DNA of 64,000 bases from positions 3,592,135 to 3,656,134 of the forward strand of contig NW_024726235.1 in assembly GCF_018991925.1 (NCBI RefSeq). Reading direction: 5' to 3'. The notes beneath the pieces are model-generated. The model was given only the letters and a program-made list of their open reading frames with translations, was not told the DNA's origin and ran no database searches. This document shows positions 1 through 10,679 of this stretch, piece after piece (position 1 is the first letter of the stretch; each line of letters begins with the position of its first letter). The translations under genes and the position numbers were made by a program. This stretch comes from Homarus americanus (Eukaryota > Arthropoda > Malacostraca > Decapoda > Nephropidae).

Positions 1-80
1 GGAAGAGGGAGGTAGAGGGAGGGAGGAGAGGGAGGGAGGGAGAGGGAGGGAGAGGGAAGGAGGGAGGTAGGGAGGGAGCC
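1..80. repeat. GGGA/GGGAGA polypurine microsatellite
   Basis: The window opens inside an irregular (GGGAGA/GGGAGGGA) tract with almost only purines on the plus strand. It is cut by the window edge, so its real length is unknown. Confidence 0.9.
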
Positions 81-241
81 GACCATCGACATACTCTATC
101 TGTTATTGCTGCCGCTCTGGTCACGGCCTCAGGGAATAAAAAAAATAAATAAAACATGTCAAAAAATAAAAGGCATAGAAATGTATCAATGTATATAGAG
201 AAATACCATGGATATATATAGAGAGAAACAATAAATAATAG

Positions 242-245
<4 letters not shown>

Positions 246-313
<68 letters not shown>
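246..313. repeat. (GA)n dinucleotide repeat
   Basis: An uninterrupted run of GA, 34 units. It sits in AT-rich sequence with no coding signal on either side. Confidence 0.97.
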
Positions 314-314
<1 letters not shown>

Positions 315-359
315 GCCAGTAACATACAAACAACAGCAAGTAAAGGATGGCGCCATGCA

Positions 360-690
360 AGGGAAGAGGGGAGAGCGTGACCAGAGGAACAGAGGTGACA
401 GGTGTGTGGACGGTGAGAGAGATATGTGGCGAGGGAGAAGCGGGGGGAGGGGAGAGGTGAGAGTGAAGTAGAGGAGAGGTGTTGTGAGAGGTCATGGGTA
501 GGGGAAAAAGTGAGAGTAAAGGGAGACTGAAGTAGAAGAGAAGTGAAGGGAGAGATGTGAGATTAATGAAGAGTGAAGAAGATGCGAGTGAGGGAGAGTT
601 AGGAGGAAGTGAGCATAGAGTGAAGCAGGAGAGAGGTGAGTGGAAGAAGGAAGTAAGGGAGAGGTGAGGAAAGGGCAAACAGAAATGAAG
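360..690. repeat. Purine-rich degenerate GAGAGGTGA repeat
   Basis: A plus-strand purine-rich tract with a loosely repeated GGGAGAGGTGAG/AGTGAAG theme. The minus strand reads as Ser/Leu/Pro-rich open frames, which follows from base composition rather than coding. From 691 to 925 I see nothing recognisable. Confidence 0.75.
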
Positions 691-929
691 TACAACAAAA
701 CCATAAGACGTGTGGCGATATCAGACGACGTACAACAACCTCAGACTACAATACCTCAAAACACTTGAGAGTCACTGACTGACAGGAAGAGAAGATCCCT
801 CAGCGGACAAGACCAAGAGCAGCGTCGGTAGAGACGATCTGCCAAGGTACGAGGTGACTTATGCTTGCTGGTGCTGGGTGCCGGTGTCGAGGGAAAACGC
901 ACTGACAGTGAGAATATTCTAACCTACAC

Positions 930-1590
930 AAGATAGGTCAGGTCTCATGGGCTCCTTGATCAGACAAACATCATGGCCCGCTCCTAAAGCGATTATCTCA
1001 ACGTAGTTCCGTGGCCACCTTCCAGTCTTGGCCACCATAAAAGTGGTTAAGTTCCTGTGGAGTGGTCTTGGTCTAATTCCACGGGGGTTCAATGGCCAGG
1101 TGCACAGGGGCTCCACGGCCAGACAAGTGTCCTGATCTCCACTAGACTGGCTGTGTCCCAAAGCGGTCGTCTTCCAGGACTGCCTGGTCTGGATGACCAA
1201 ACGTGTCCCATTTGTCCCAAGTTCAAGGGTAAAAAAAAGGGGCCAACTAAGGGTTCTTTTGTACAATAAAGTTGGCTGTATCCCAAAAGCGGCCACCAAC
1301 CATGTCCACCGAGATTCCACGAACCTGGTCATGTCCCAAAGTGATCTTTACCCTATTTTACTGGGGCTCTACAAAAACAGACACGTCCCCTAGCGGTCAT
1401 CACACGTATCCTATGGCCAGATAAGTCCCCTAGACTCCCATAAAAATTTCCCCACGCTCACTAGGGCTTCACACACCTGGTCATGTCCTACAGCGACCTT
1501 CCCCCATGTCCATCAAGGCTCCCATCAGAGATCCACACATCTGAACATGTCCCGGGGCGGCCTTCCGAGAGGCTCCGAGGCCAGACAAGC
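930..1590. repeat. Highly diverged minisatellite, ~50-62 bp unit
   Basis: Diverged copies of a unit containing GGGCTCCAC, GGCCAGACA, CATGTCCC and AAGCGGTC recur along the stretch. The CCCNAAGCGG-like core appears near 1157, 1280, 1335, 1387, 1487 and 1550, at spacings that are roughly multiples of 50-62 bp. Open frames on both strands (up to 137 codons on the minus strand) result from the repeat and resemble no known protein. An old, decayed tandem array is the best explanation. Confidence 0.6.
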
Positions 1591-1659
1591 CAAACACCAA
1601 GAGAGCTCAGCTGATCCACCTTGTCGTCAACAATACAGCGTCTCACTCAACCTGGACGA

Positions 1660-2390
1660 CTCCCTCACACCACCCTCCTCTCACACCATCCCCTCTCACA
1701 CCATCCCCTCTCACAACGCCCTCCTCTCACACCAAGCTCCTCTCAGCCCACTCTCCTCTCACACCACCCTCCTCTCAGCCCACCCTCTTACACCATCCTC
1801 CTCTCACACCAAGCTCCTCTCAGCTCACTCTCCTCTCACACCACCCTCCTCTCAGCCCACCCTCTTACACCATCCTCCTCTCACACCATCCCCTCTCATA
1901 ACGCCCTCCTCTCACACCAAGCTCCTCTCAGCTCACCTTCCCCTCCTCACACCACCCCTCCCTCAGCCCACCCTCTTACACCATCCTCCTCTCACACCAA
2001 GCTCCTCTCAGCCCACTCTCCTCTCACACCACCCTCCTCTCAGCTCACCCTCTTACACCATCCTCCTCTCACACCAAGCTCCTCTCAGCTCACTCTCCTC
2101 TCACACCACCCTCCTCTCAGCCCACCCTCTTACACCATCCTCCTCTCACACCATCCCCTCTCATAACGCCCTCCTCTCACACCAAGCTCCTCTCAGCTCA
2201 CTCCTCTCACACCACCTCCTCTCTCAGCTCACCCTCTTACACCATCCTCCTCTCACACCAAGCTCCTCTCAGCTCACTCTCCTCTCACACCACCCTCCTC
2301 TCAGCCCACCCTCTTACACCATCCTCCTCTCACACCATCCCCTCTCATAACGCCCTCCTCTCACACCAAGCTCCTCTCACACCATCCCTC
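1660..2390. repeat. Pyrimidine-rich minisatellite with ~184-bp higher-order period
   Basis: Short units built from CTCCTCTCACACCA, AGCTCCTCTCAGC and CACCCTCTTACACCATC are arranged in a higher-order pattern. The marker block TCATAACGCCCTCC (first copy TCACAACGCCCTCC) recurs with its CGCC ending at 1720, 1905, 2170 and 2354. The intervals are 185, 265 and 184 bp, so the array grew by duplication of a ~184-bp block with one extra ~81-bp piece. The 267-codon plus-strand frame is an artefact of the repeat. Confidence 0.9.
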
Positions 2391-2567
2391 GTGTAGCAGA
2401 AAGTTAACACCAACACCAGGGAGGCGGTGAACTGTTTAATTTATCATCAAGAAAACGTTGTAATGTTAAGACTTAGCATCAGGATGTAGAGGATATGTTA
2501 AAATAGTAACATGGAGGTTAGGTTAAGATGGATTAAATTAAGGTAGGTTAGTTAGGTTAGGTTAGGT

Positions 2568-2695
2568 CACTTTCTACACCTGTCACAACCCTTTCTTGTC
2601 ACTTTCTACACCTGTCTCAACCCTTTCTTGTCACTTTCTACACCTGTCTCAACCCTTTCTTGTCACTTTCTACACCTGTCTTGAACCTCTCTCCC
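2568..2695. repeat. 32-bp tandem repeat, ~3.6 copies
   Basis: The unit begins CACTTTCTACACCTGTCTCA and is nearly perfect in the first three copies, with a diverged last copy. The flank at 2515-2567 is rich in GGTTA, a telomere-like pentamer. Confidence 0.93.
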
Positions 2696-2764
2696 TACAC
2701 CTCTATTGTATCCATTAACTTTGGCTCAAAACAGATGACATTATAAAGTGTAATTAAAACAAGG

Positions 2765-2930
2765 GTGGGGAGTGGGGTGGTAACAGAGAGGGAGGAAGGA
2801 TATGAGGGGAAGGAAGGGGAGATGAGGGGGGAGGAAGGGAGAAGGATGAGAGGTGGAGGAAGGGGGGGGAGGAGAGAGAGGTAAGAGGGAGGAAGGGGGG
2901 AGGAGGGCTGGGAATGGAAGGGGGGTCAAG
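2765..2930. repeat. GGGAGGAAGGGG polypurine tract
   Basis: Irregular G-rich polypurine sequence with GGAGG and GGGG runs. Minus-strand open frames here are Pro/Ser-rich and compositional. Confidence 0.85.
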
Positions 2931-3019
2931 ACAACCTACAGATAAGTCTCGGGTCATTAACCAGACCACCGGCCCCTGATGATCCCCCGGCAGCCTCCAC
3001 CATCAGCAGAAAGAATGAA

Positions 3020-3230
3020 AAGGATAAAAAAACCAGACAGACGGGTAAAACAGGAAGACAGATTAAAAGAGACAGGCAGAAAGATAAACAAAGACAGACA
3101 GATTGACAGACAGACGGACAGACAGATTGAAAGTAGAGAAACAGGCAGAGCGATAAACAGACAGGCAGACAAACAGAAAAACAGGTAGAAACATAGACAA
3201 ACAGACAGACAGGCAGACAGAGAAATAGTC
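3020..3230. repeat. Imperfect (ACAG)n tetranucleotide repeat
   Basis: Repeated AGACAGAC/ACAGACGG with frequent substitutions. The minus strand gives a Cys/Leu/Ser-rich frame of 112 codons that is only a reading of this repeat. Confidence 0.85.
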
Positions 3231-3795
3231 ACATGCAAACATAACAGTACATATACACACGAAACAGAATGTACTCCAGCAAACAAAACTACCACTGGTA
3301 TACAAACAGTTTCACCTTCCTAAAAGTAAACACGAACGAACAGAATACCTCAAAACATAACCTGACAGACACTAAAAATACGTAGAATTATATGGTCTTT
3401 CTCCCATAAAAATTAAGGATTAAAAAAAATATATAATGCCCCCCCCCCAAAAAAAAACACCCCCAGATAATTCACAGGTAACTAAAACTGTATTTATAAC
3501 ATGCACCTGTCAACAAACACACACACATATATCTCCACTCAAACGTAACAAAAACAATATATAATAAAAACGATGAATATACAAGCACAGACAGACACAC
3601 ACACACACACACAAGCACAAACACATCAACATACATCCAGACGAAGGGAAAATTCCTCAGAACTTGTCTATGATTTACAAAGTTATGAAATGACATTCGA
3701 ACGATTTTCCAAAGATAAATTTTGGTAGGAGTTCTTCTGTGAATATTTTCATACACAGTCCCAGGGAAAAGTTTTCATATCAAGTCTAGTGTGGC
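3231..3795. other. AT-rich intergenic stretch
   Basis: AT-rich sequence with a C-run followed by an A-run at about 3438-3460 and a short CA run at 3594-3613. I see no coding, RNA or mobile-element signal. Confidence 0.6.
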
Positions 3796-3796
3796 A

Positions 3797-3872
3797 TGGA
3801 GGGAGGGAGGGAGGGAGGGAGGGAGGGAGGGAGGAGGGAAGTAGGAGGGAGGGACGGAGGGAGAGGGAGGTT
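3797..3872. repeat. (GGGA)n tetranucleotide repeat
   Basis: About ten GGGA units followed by degenerate GGAGGGA sequence. Confidence 0.93.
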
Positions 3873-4736
3873 TGTCTCTCTCATGGATCATTTAGCTTTT
3901 GGTTTATTTTCACGTTTATCCATTAATACGAATCTGTGTTGGTCACCACGGGTGAAGGACGTGAGCCAAGTGTGAAGCAACATTCCTCTCTGGGTCGTTA
4001 TGCTGTGACGCTGGACAATGCAGATGGCTGCTCGGGAGTCTCGGTGGTTTCAATGAGTCTTTAGTCCAGCTCATTCAGGGCTTCCAGGTCAATGTCACCC
4101 CTAAGACCCTAGGGCCCCTGACTGTATCAACACAAAACATTTAACAGCATTTATACTTGATCTCGTCCTGAGTTTCCCTTCAACTTGTGGTTTGGTTACA
4201 CTGTAGGGTAAGTAGGCAGATGCTGGGGTGGGTTAAGGGCATCAATGTTATCCCTTCTGCGTGTTTGTAGTTGGGTCTGTAGATCTATGGTTGTCTGTGT
4301 GTTGGGTAACCTTGAACGTCATCCACCAGAAGTCCCATAGTTGAGGTCAAAGAGCTTTAAACTTGTGTGACCTCTGCTGAGTCACATGGGATAGACACTA
4401 CTACATTTTACTCCTCTGATTCTTGAAGGATTAAAGGATTTCCATCGACTGTATCTCCGAGGGTGACTACTGTAGTCACTGGGGGGTGGGGGGATCTCTC
4501 GGAAGCCCTCGTCTCTGGGAGCAATTTCGTCCTCGCTGGTAATTATCCATCTCGCCTCCACTGTGTTACCTTCAACGATCCTCGGACTCAATTGCACCCC
4601 GAGTTTGGTCATTTTAAGTGACCCTCCCCGGCATCAGTTCGTGGGGTAATGGTGAAGTGTATCCATTTAACGAGGAGTAAACAGTCCTGATCTCCATTCG
4701 GGAATCGAAACCCAACCTAATCTAACCTGACCTACT

Positions 4737-4738
<2 letters not shown>
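3873..4738. other. Single-copy-like intergenic sequence
   Basis: Mixed-composition sequence without tandem structure. A 76-codon minus-strand frame (4382-4612) has no recognisable domain and no clear splice sites. The last 40 bases carry CCTAATCTAACCTGACC, a degenerate telomere-like motif, just before the CA repeat. Confidence 0.5.

Positions 4739-4827
<89 letters not shown>
4739..4827. repeat. (CA)n dinucleotide repeat
   Basis: A perfect CA run of 89 bases. Confidence 0.98.
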
Positions 4828-4828
<1 letters not shown>

Positions 4829-5672
4829 ATAGTGATTAAAGAGTCCGGATTCACATGAATGTTCCCTTTTCTCACATTTGTTATAATGACTGCTGAGGCT
4901 GCAAGCCCCTGACAAGCACAAACATTAATTCTCAATGAAAGTTTTGTTGAATGGTTCCTAAGGTCGACACAACGATTTTAACAAATTTACTTCTGTCTAC
5001 ACTAATGAAAATCTAAAGACTTAATACTACTACTACCATTACCCTTACTACTAACTACTACTGCTACCAATAACACACCGGTGCTACATCTTTACACACT
5101 ACTGTACTACTGGCCACTGGACGGCGAGTACAAAAGAGAATGGTAGTGGTGTGTATATGGCGGGGGGGTGATGGATCAGCCCCTCTCCCTTCATCCACAG
5201 TTGTAGGGGGGCATAGGGGAGAGATGGCCCGGCTCCCCCTCCTCATCCATCTTAATTGACCGTAATAAGTTCTCCAGAAAAACCGTGCAGGAAGAGTCTC
5301 GTCAGCTCGAGTATAGCTCGACTTCATCCCTCAATTATCAACGCTCCATATCTCTCATAATCTAATTACTGCTCATCTTCTGGCCAAGTTTGGGAAGCAT
5401 TTTGGATACACGTCAAATATTTCTAAGCTGCTCTGGCGGCTGTGATGGATTGGGAGATAAAAGAAGCGGATATAGCCAGGGGCTGTGGTTAAGGAACAGA
5501 AGCTTATGTTGATCTCACAGCTGGTAAGTGAAACGTGTCCAGTGAAGGTAGTCTATATAACTTTGAAGTAATTTGTGTAGGTTATTTTCATTTATTACCT
5601 TAAGTCACACAGTTAGGTGTATTCTATCAGCTTTAGTCACGAGTAGCATTAATAGTAAGAATCTTTGTGAAT
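4828..5672. other. Single-copy-like intergenic sequence
   Basis: Contains a short ACT-rich stretch near 5025-5065 and a G-run near 5160. No convincing exon, RNA gene or mobile element was found. Confidence 0.5.
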
Positions 5673-6056
5673 CTGGACCTGGATTCTCAAAGTATCCTCC
5701 GGTGAATGTCTTCCCTGTTTCATGAAACGAGAAAACGTATTTAGTTATGCCAGTGACGGCGAAATTTCCACCCCATTTAAGCTGTCATCTTTGTTTCACA
5801 GCTCAGTTATGGGAGAAACTTAACGAAAAGAACCTATCAGAATCTTGGGCCCAGATGCTCATAGATTCGTATGTGGAATTTTCCCTTAAAGTGAAGATGT
5901 GAGGACGCATCTAACGACCTTACTCGAGCAACAAAGCTGTCATCTAAAATACCTTCAATATTACACCGAGGCTCCCCTGTAACAAGATACGTTCTCTTAT
6001 CCTCATTTCCACAACAGAACTTAACGTAGGAATCTTTGAGAACTCGCGCCCGGAGA
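5673..6056. mobile_element. Two adjacent fold-back (MITE-like) elements
   Basis: Two inverted-repeat units lie head to tail. In the first (about 5673-5853) CTGGACCTGGATTCTCAAAG at the left pairs with the reverse complement of the sequence around 5825-5853 (ATTCT and CCCAG shared). In the second (about 5848-6056) GGGCCCAGATGCTCATAGAT pairs with the reverse complement of 6014-6055 (GGGCGCGAGTTCTCAAAGAT). The arms are about 70% alike by eye and enclose ~120-150 bp without a transposase. Non-autonomous fold-back elements fit best. The 78-codon minus-strand frame inside is not supported as a gene. Confidence 0.45.
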
Positions 6057-6477
6057 CACACAACGCCAGGCAAAAACTTAATTAGACGCCTGGCGGGAAA
6101 CTTAATCTGGTGGTCGAGTTGTATCTCAGTTTTATTGTCATAATCCCGGCGAGCTTATGAGTCTCTCTCTCCCTACTTCCAGCTCTTACTGGACAATGTA
6201 TATATATATATATTTTAGTCATATTCTCATTCCGGCGTTACAATTGTGTGTCCTACCCAGGGACATGTTTATAACGCCGTGAAAATGATAATTTCCCAAT
6301 GGGCGACGTTTGCCAAGCCTGCGTGAGGGCCCACGTATTCTTTACATGAGGCTGATTCATATCCGAATTCCTCTGGTGTTTTGATTACGTCACTAGTTGT
6401 GTACATCGTGAGGAGCTGCAGTGCGTCGTAATGGAAGCTGGTGACACCTGCTGTGGCTCACAACTTCTACTATGACG
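6057..6477. other. Intergenic sequence without recognisable features
   Basis: Unique-looking sequence with a short (TA)n at about 6198-6212. Nothing else stands out. Confidence 0.5.
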
Positions 6478-6605
6478 GGCGGGTAGTAGAAGAGGTAGGA
6501 GGGAGGGAGATAGGAGGAAGGGGGATAGAGGGGAGGGGAGGAGGACGAGAGAAGGGTACTACAGTATGATTAACAAATGAAAGAAGATCTAAGGGGATAC
6601 TAAGT

Positions 6606-6641
<36 letters not shown>

Positions 6642-6735
6642 TGTGGTAGGGAAAACGAAAGAAAAGAAGAGAGGGAGGAAGGTGTTAGAATAGGGAAAGA
6701 AAGAGGGAAGTACGATAGGACCCCCCGACACACAC
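6478..6735. repeat. Purine-rich tract containing (GA)n
   Basis: A GGGAGGAGG-type purine tract with a perfect GA run at 6608-6639. Leu/Ser/Pro minus-strand frames are compositional. Confidence 0.85.
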
Positions 6736-6769
6736 GCATTCCCACATCCTGATAATTTGTAGATGTAGC

Positions 6770-7330
6770 TCCCACACACCCCACACACTCTCACACCCTC
6801 CCACACACTCTCACACCCTCCCACACACTCTCACACCCTCCCACACATTCCCAAACACTCCCACGTTACTAGATATTAACGAACGTCCGTACACCTTAAT
6901 ACACCCTCCCATACACACTCCTACACTCCAATACACCCTTCCATAAAATGATATACACTTCCACACATTCCTACACATCTCACACATCTAAAGTACCACT
7001 ACACGCAAGTGCCCATAAACATAGTCATACAGATCTCTACACATTACTTCACATTCCCATATACTCTTACACACACACTCCTACACACTCCTACACACTA
7101 TTACACACAGTCCCACACACTTAAGAACATTATTACACACTCCTACACACTACTACACACTCCTACACACTACTACACACTACTACACACTCCTACACAC
7201 TACTACACACTCCTACACACTCCTACACACCACACACACTACACACCTACACACTACTACACACACTACACACCTCCTACACACTCCTAAACACTACGAC
7301 ACACACTCCTACACACCCCAAACACTACAC
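6770..7330. repeat. CACACTCCTA/CACACTACTA and CACACTCTCACACCCTCC minisatellites
   Basis: From about 6778 to 6850 a ~20-bp CCCACACACTCTCACACCCT unit repeats. From about 7020 to 7330 a 10-11 bp ACACACTCCT/ACACACTACT unit repeats with variation. Both read as His/Thr/Tyr-rich frames and are low-complexity DNA. Confidence 0.88.
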
Positions 7331-7438
7331 ACACACTCCAAGACCCTACCAATTCCAAAACAGCCACTACTAAAAGCTCGACAAATGCATCCCAACCACT
7401 ACAACACAGAAACCATACACCGCCAAACATATTCAGGA

Positions 7439-7575
<137 letters not shown>

Positions 7576-7589
7576 ATGTTACTGTTTCG

Positions 7590-7915
7590 CCCGCATCCTC
7601 TAATCTTAAGTTCAATATTCCTCGTAACTGGTGATGTAAGAATGGCCTGACGAGTCCACTTGAGCTACAATACAAACACAGATTCTAAGAGATGGTGTGA
7701 CAAATTTTCCTCTTAACGGGTAATGTTAGGTAGCATTAACTAATTTACTCTGGTTACGATACATAAATAGATTATTATTAAAGGTTCGTATGTTGGATCT
7801 TCCTCGTAACTGATTTTAGAACGAATTTAAGACGTTTACTTTATCTACGAAAGAAAACTCACATTGTTAAAAAAAATCGTACGTCTAAATTTTCATCGTA
7901 ATTGTTGAACTTTTT
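7590..7915. repeat. Degenerate 91-bp tandem repeat, four units
   Basis: The motif CTCGTAACTG (or a close variant) occurs at 7621, 7710, 7803 and 7895, giving intervals of 89, 93 and 92 bp. Each unit also carries a TTACTNTGGTTACGA-like block and an AGATTNTTAAAGGTTCGTA-like block in the same order. The copies are strongly diverged, so the array is old. The same motif set recurs at 14675-14870 and 55606-55860. Confidence 0.7.
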
Positions 7916-7963
7916 CCCCGTGAGTGAAAAGATTATGCTTAAAATATATAATTGTCTGCTGTA

Positions 7964-8045
<82 letters not shown>
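7964..8045. repeat. (AAT)n trinucleotide repeat
   Basis: About 27 AAT units. Confidence 0.97.
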
Positions 8046-8136
8046 GTAATTTATAAAACTATTCATAAGTCCTTTCTCCTTGCTATTCATCAGAGACAGA
8101 TCACAATACAATTAAGTAATACAACACAAGAGATGG

Positions 8137-8400
8137 TATACTCACCATTGTATACGAGGACAATACAACAATACAAAATACAATAACCATAACATACAAC
8201 CTGCTTTAACTGGAATAATACAACACAAACAAGGATAGATCACCACTGTACGAGACCACTACAATATAACATAAAGATTAAGGCAACATACAACAATACA
8301 AAAGAATACAATAACCTCGACCTAGATCGTGTCATCACTGGAACAATACAACACATACAATACAAGGCTGGGTCACCGCTGTATACGGGAGGACGGAGGT
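8137..8400. repeat. Degenerate tandem units with ACAATACAACA motifs
   Basis: The block CACCATTGTATACGAGG recurs in variant form near 8147, 8243 and 8375. AACAATACAACACA and ACAATACAAAA blocks lie between these copies. Unit length is irregular (about 96 and 132 bp). It immediately precedes the 30-bp array. Confidence 0.55.
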
Positions 8401-8460
8401 GAAATCCAATATTGTGGCAGCTATACACGGCACACCGCTCTGTGTTAGCGGGAGGACACT

Positions 8461-9850
8461 TCACCCACACCCACAAGGCCTAGACTCACGACGCCTACAC
8501 CCACAAGGCCTAGACTCACGACGCCTACACCCACAAGGCCTAGACTCACGATGCCTACACCCACAAGGCCTAGACTCACGACGCCTACACCCACAAGGCC
8601 TAGACTCACGACGCCTACACCCACAAGGCCTAGACTCACGACGCCTACACCCACAAGGCCTAGACTCACATCACCTACACCCACAACGCTTACACCCACA
8701 CCACCTACACCCACAACACCTACACCTACATCACCTACACCCACAAGGCCTAGACTCACGACGCCTACACCCACAAGACCTGGACCCACGATGCTCATAC
8801 CCACAAGGCCTAGACCACGATGCCTACACCCACAAGGCTCAGACTACGACGCCTATGCACCCACAGCACCTGGACCCACGATGCCTACACCCACAAGGCC
8901 TAGACTCACGACGCCTACACCCACAAGGCCCAGACTCACGACGCCTACACCCACAAGGCTCAGACTCACGACGCTCTTTCTGCCACCCACAAGGCTCCAG
9001 ACTCACGACGCTTACACCCACAAGGCCTAGACTCACGACGCCTACACCCACAAGGCCTAGACCACGACGCCTACAAGCACCCACAAGGCTCTGGTTCACG
9101 ACGCCTACACCCACAAGGCCTAGACTCACGACGCCTACACCCACAAGGCTCCAGACTCACGACGCCCACACCCACAAGGCCTAGACTCACGACGCCTACA
9201 CCCACAAGACCTGGACCACGACGCTTGGCTACACCTGCTGCAAGGCCTTGACTCACGACGCTTACACCCACAAGGCCTAGACTCACGACGCCTACACCCA
9301 CAAGGCCTAGACTAATGACGCCTACACCCACACGGCCTAGACTCACGACGCCTACACCCACAAGACCCAGACCCACGACGCCTACACCCACAAGGCCTAG
9401 ACTCACGACGCCTACACCCACAAGGCCCAGACTCACGACGCCTACACCCACAAGGCCTAGACTCACGACGCCTACACCCACAAGACCCAGACTCACGACG
9501 CCTAAGCACCCACAAGACCTAGACCCACGACGCCTACACCCACAAGGCCTAGACTCACGACGCCTACACCCACAAGACCTGGACTCACGACGCCTACACC
9601 CACAAGACCTGGACTCACGACGCCTACACCCACAAGGCCTAGACTCACGACGCCTACACCCACAAGGCCTAGACTCACGACGCCTACACCCACAAGGCCT
9701 AGACCCACGACGCCTACACCCACAAGGCCTAGACCCACGACGCCTACACCCACAAGGCCTAGACTCACATCACCTACACCCACAACGCTTACACCCACAC
9801 CACCTACACCCACAACACCTACACCTACATCACCTACACCACCAACAAGA
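8461..9850. repeat. 30-bp minisatellite, ~46 copies
   Basis: The unit starts CACAAGGCCTAGACTCACGA and ends CGCCTACACC. Its length of 30 is half the 60-base sequence line, so copies stack vertically. Variants include CCCAGACC and CCTGGACC. A larger block (near 8665-8745) containing CATCACCTACACCCACAACG is repeated almost exactly at 9760-9845, showing a long-range duplication. Because 30 is divisible by three, several frames stay open for 100-260 codons and encode 10-residue repeats such as HPQGLDSRRL on the plus strand and VGVGVVSLGL on the minus strand. A protein cannot be excluded, but multi-frame openness points to a minisatellite. Confidence 0.95.
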
Positions 9851-9864
9851 GTGAGAGAGTGTCA

Positions 9865-9939
<75 letters not shown>
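9865..9939. repeat. (AAT)n trinucleotide repeat
   Basis: AAT/ATA run with one interruption near 9895, directly after the 30-bp array. Confidence 0.95.
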
Positions 9940-10339
9940 TCTATCAACTACGTAAATGCACCAATTAATCCTCATTGTATAAAATAAAATACTGTATTTA
10001 ACCAAAAAGACTTTACGATACGATGCAAAAAAGTTAAAAATAATAGACAAAATTTTTAAAAAAAATAATAACTGAACTAATAACATAATTACGACTATTA
10101 CAGAATGAAAGAATAAGTGAAAAAAATAATAATGTAGGAATGTGAAAGTAATGACGGAATCAAGACCTACTGTAGTGATGACGTTGGTGAGGTGACAAAG
10201 GAACAACAGTGATGCGTCATAGGTAATTAAAGGGAGAGTTGACTGGTTGTGTATATACGTCATGTACTTCAATACCAGAGGGTAATTATAGGTGAAAAAT
10301 AAATCATAGAAAATATACAAGAAATTGTCTATGAAATTA
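9940..10339. other. AT-rich intergenic stretch
   Basis: AT-rich sequence between two AAT arrays. No feature recognised. Confidence 0.5.
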
Positions 10340-10340
10340 A

Positions 10341-10407
<67 letters not shown>

Positions 10408-10504
10408 TGTTTTGTAACTGACACTATTTTCCTCTACGATTACAACTAAAAAAATATGTTATCGAAAATCCACTTCTACTACTACTACTACTACTACTAC
10501 TACT
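10340..10504. repeat. (ATT)n and (ACT)n trinucleotide repeats
   Basis: An ATT run at 10340-10407 is followed, after ~70 bases, by an ACT run at 10477-10504. Confidence 0.95.
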
Positions 10505-10679
10505 CCAGGTACTACTAGCTGTATTCTACTTGTACAAATACTGTTTGTACTTCCGGTCATACTTTTATACAGTATACGTGTATAAAAAATATACACCATG
10601 TAAATGATAAACATAGTGTAGGCTGCGGTGCGCCAAAATGGAAACGGTAACAAGTTGCTTCAATAAATTGCCTGAGGGA

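Noticed and set aside
1547..2350. 267-codon Ser/Pro/His-rich frame
   Set aside because: It is a translation of the CTCCTCTCACACCA minisatellite.
4382..4612. 76-codon minus-strand frame (MTKLGVQLSPRIVEGNTVEA...)
   Set aside because: Non-repetitive and tempting, but no domain, no convincing splice sites and no neighbouring exon. Chance ORFs of this length are expected in 64 kb.
4690..4712. B-box-like GGTTTCGATTCCC on the minus strand
   Set aside because: No A box at a suitable distance and no cloverleaf. Upstream is the CA repeat.
5837..6073. 78-codon minus-strand frame
   Set aside because: Coincides with the inverted-repeat element. The reading changes with the palindrome arms.
7893..8111. 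Poly-Tyr protein (minus strand)
   Set aside because: Simple translation of the AAT array.
8399..9184. 261-codon frame with 10-residue repeats as a repeat protein
   Set aside because: At least four frames on both strands are open over the same DNA, as expected for a 30-bp minisatellite without stops. No signal peptide or non-repeat domain is present.
8461..9850. CRISPR-like array
   Set aside because: Repeats are directly contiguous with no unique spacers and the surrounding DNA is eukaryotic. The same holds for the arrays at 15142-15600 and 57798-58282.
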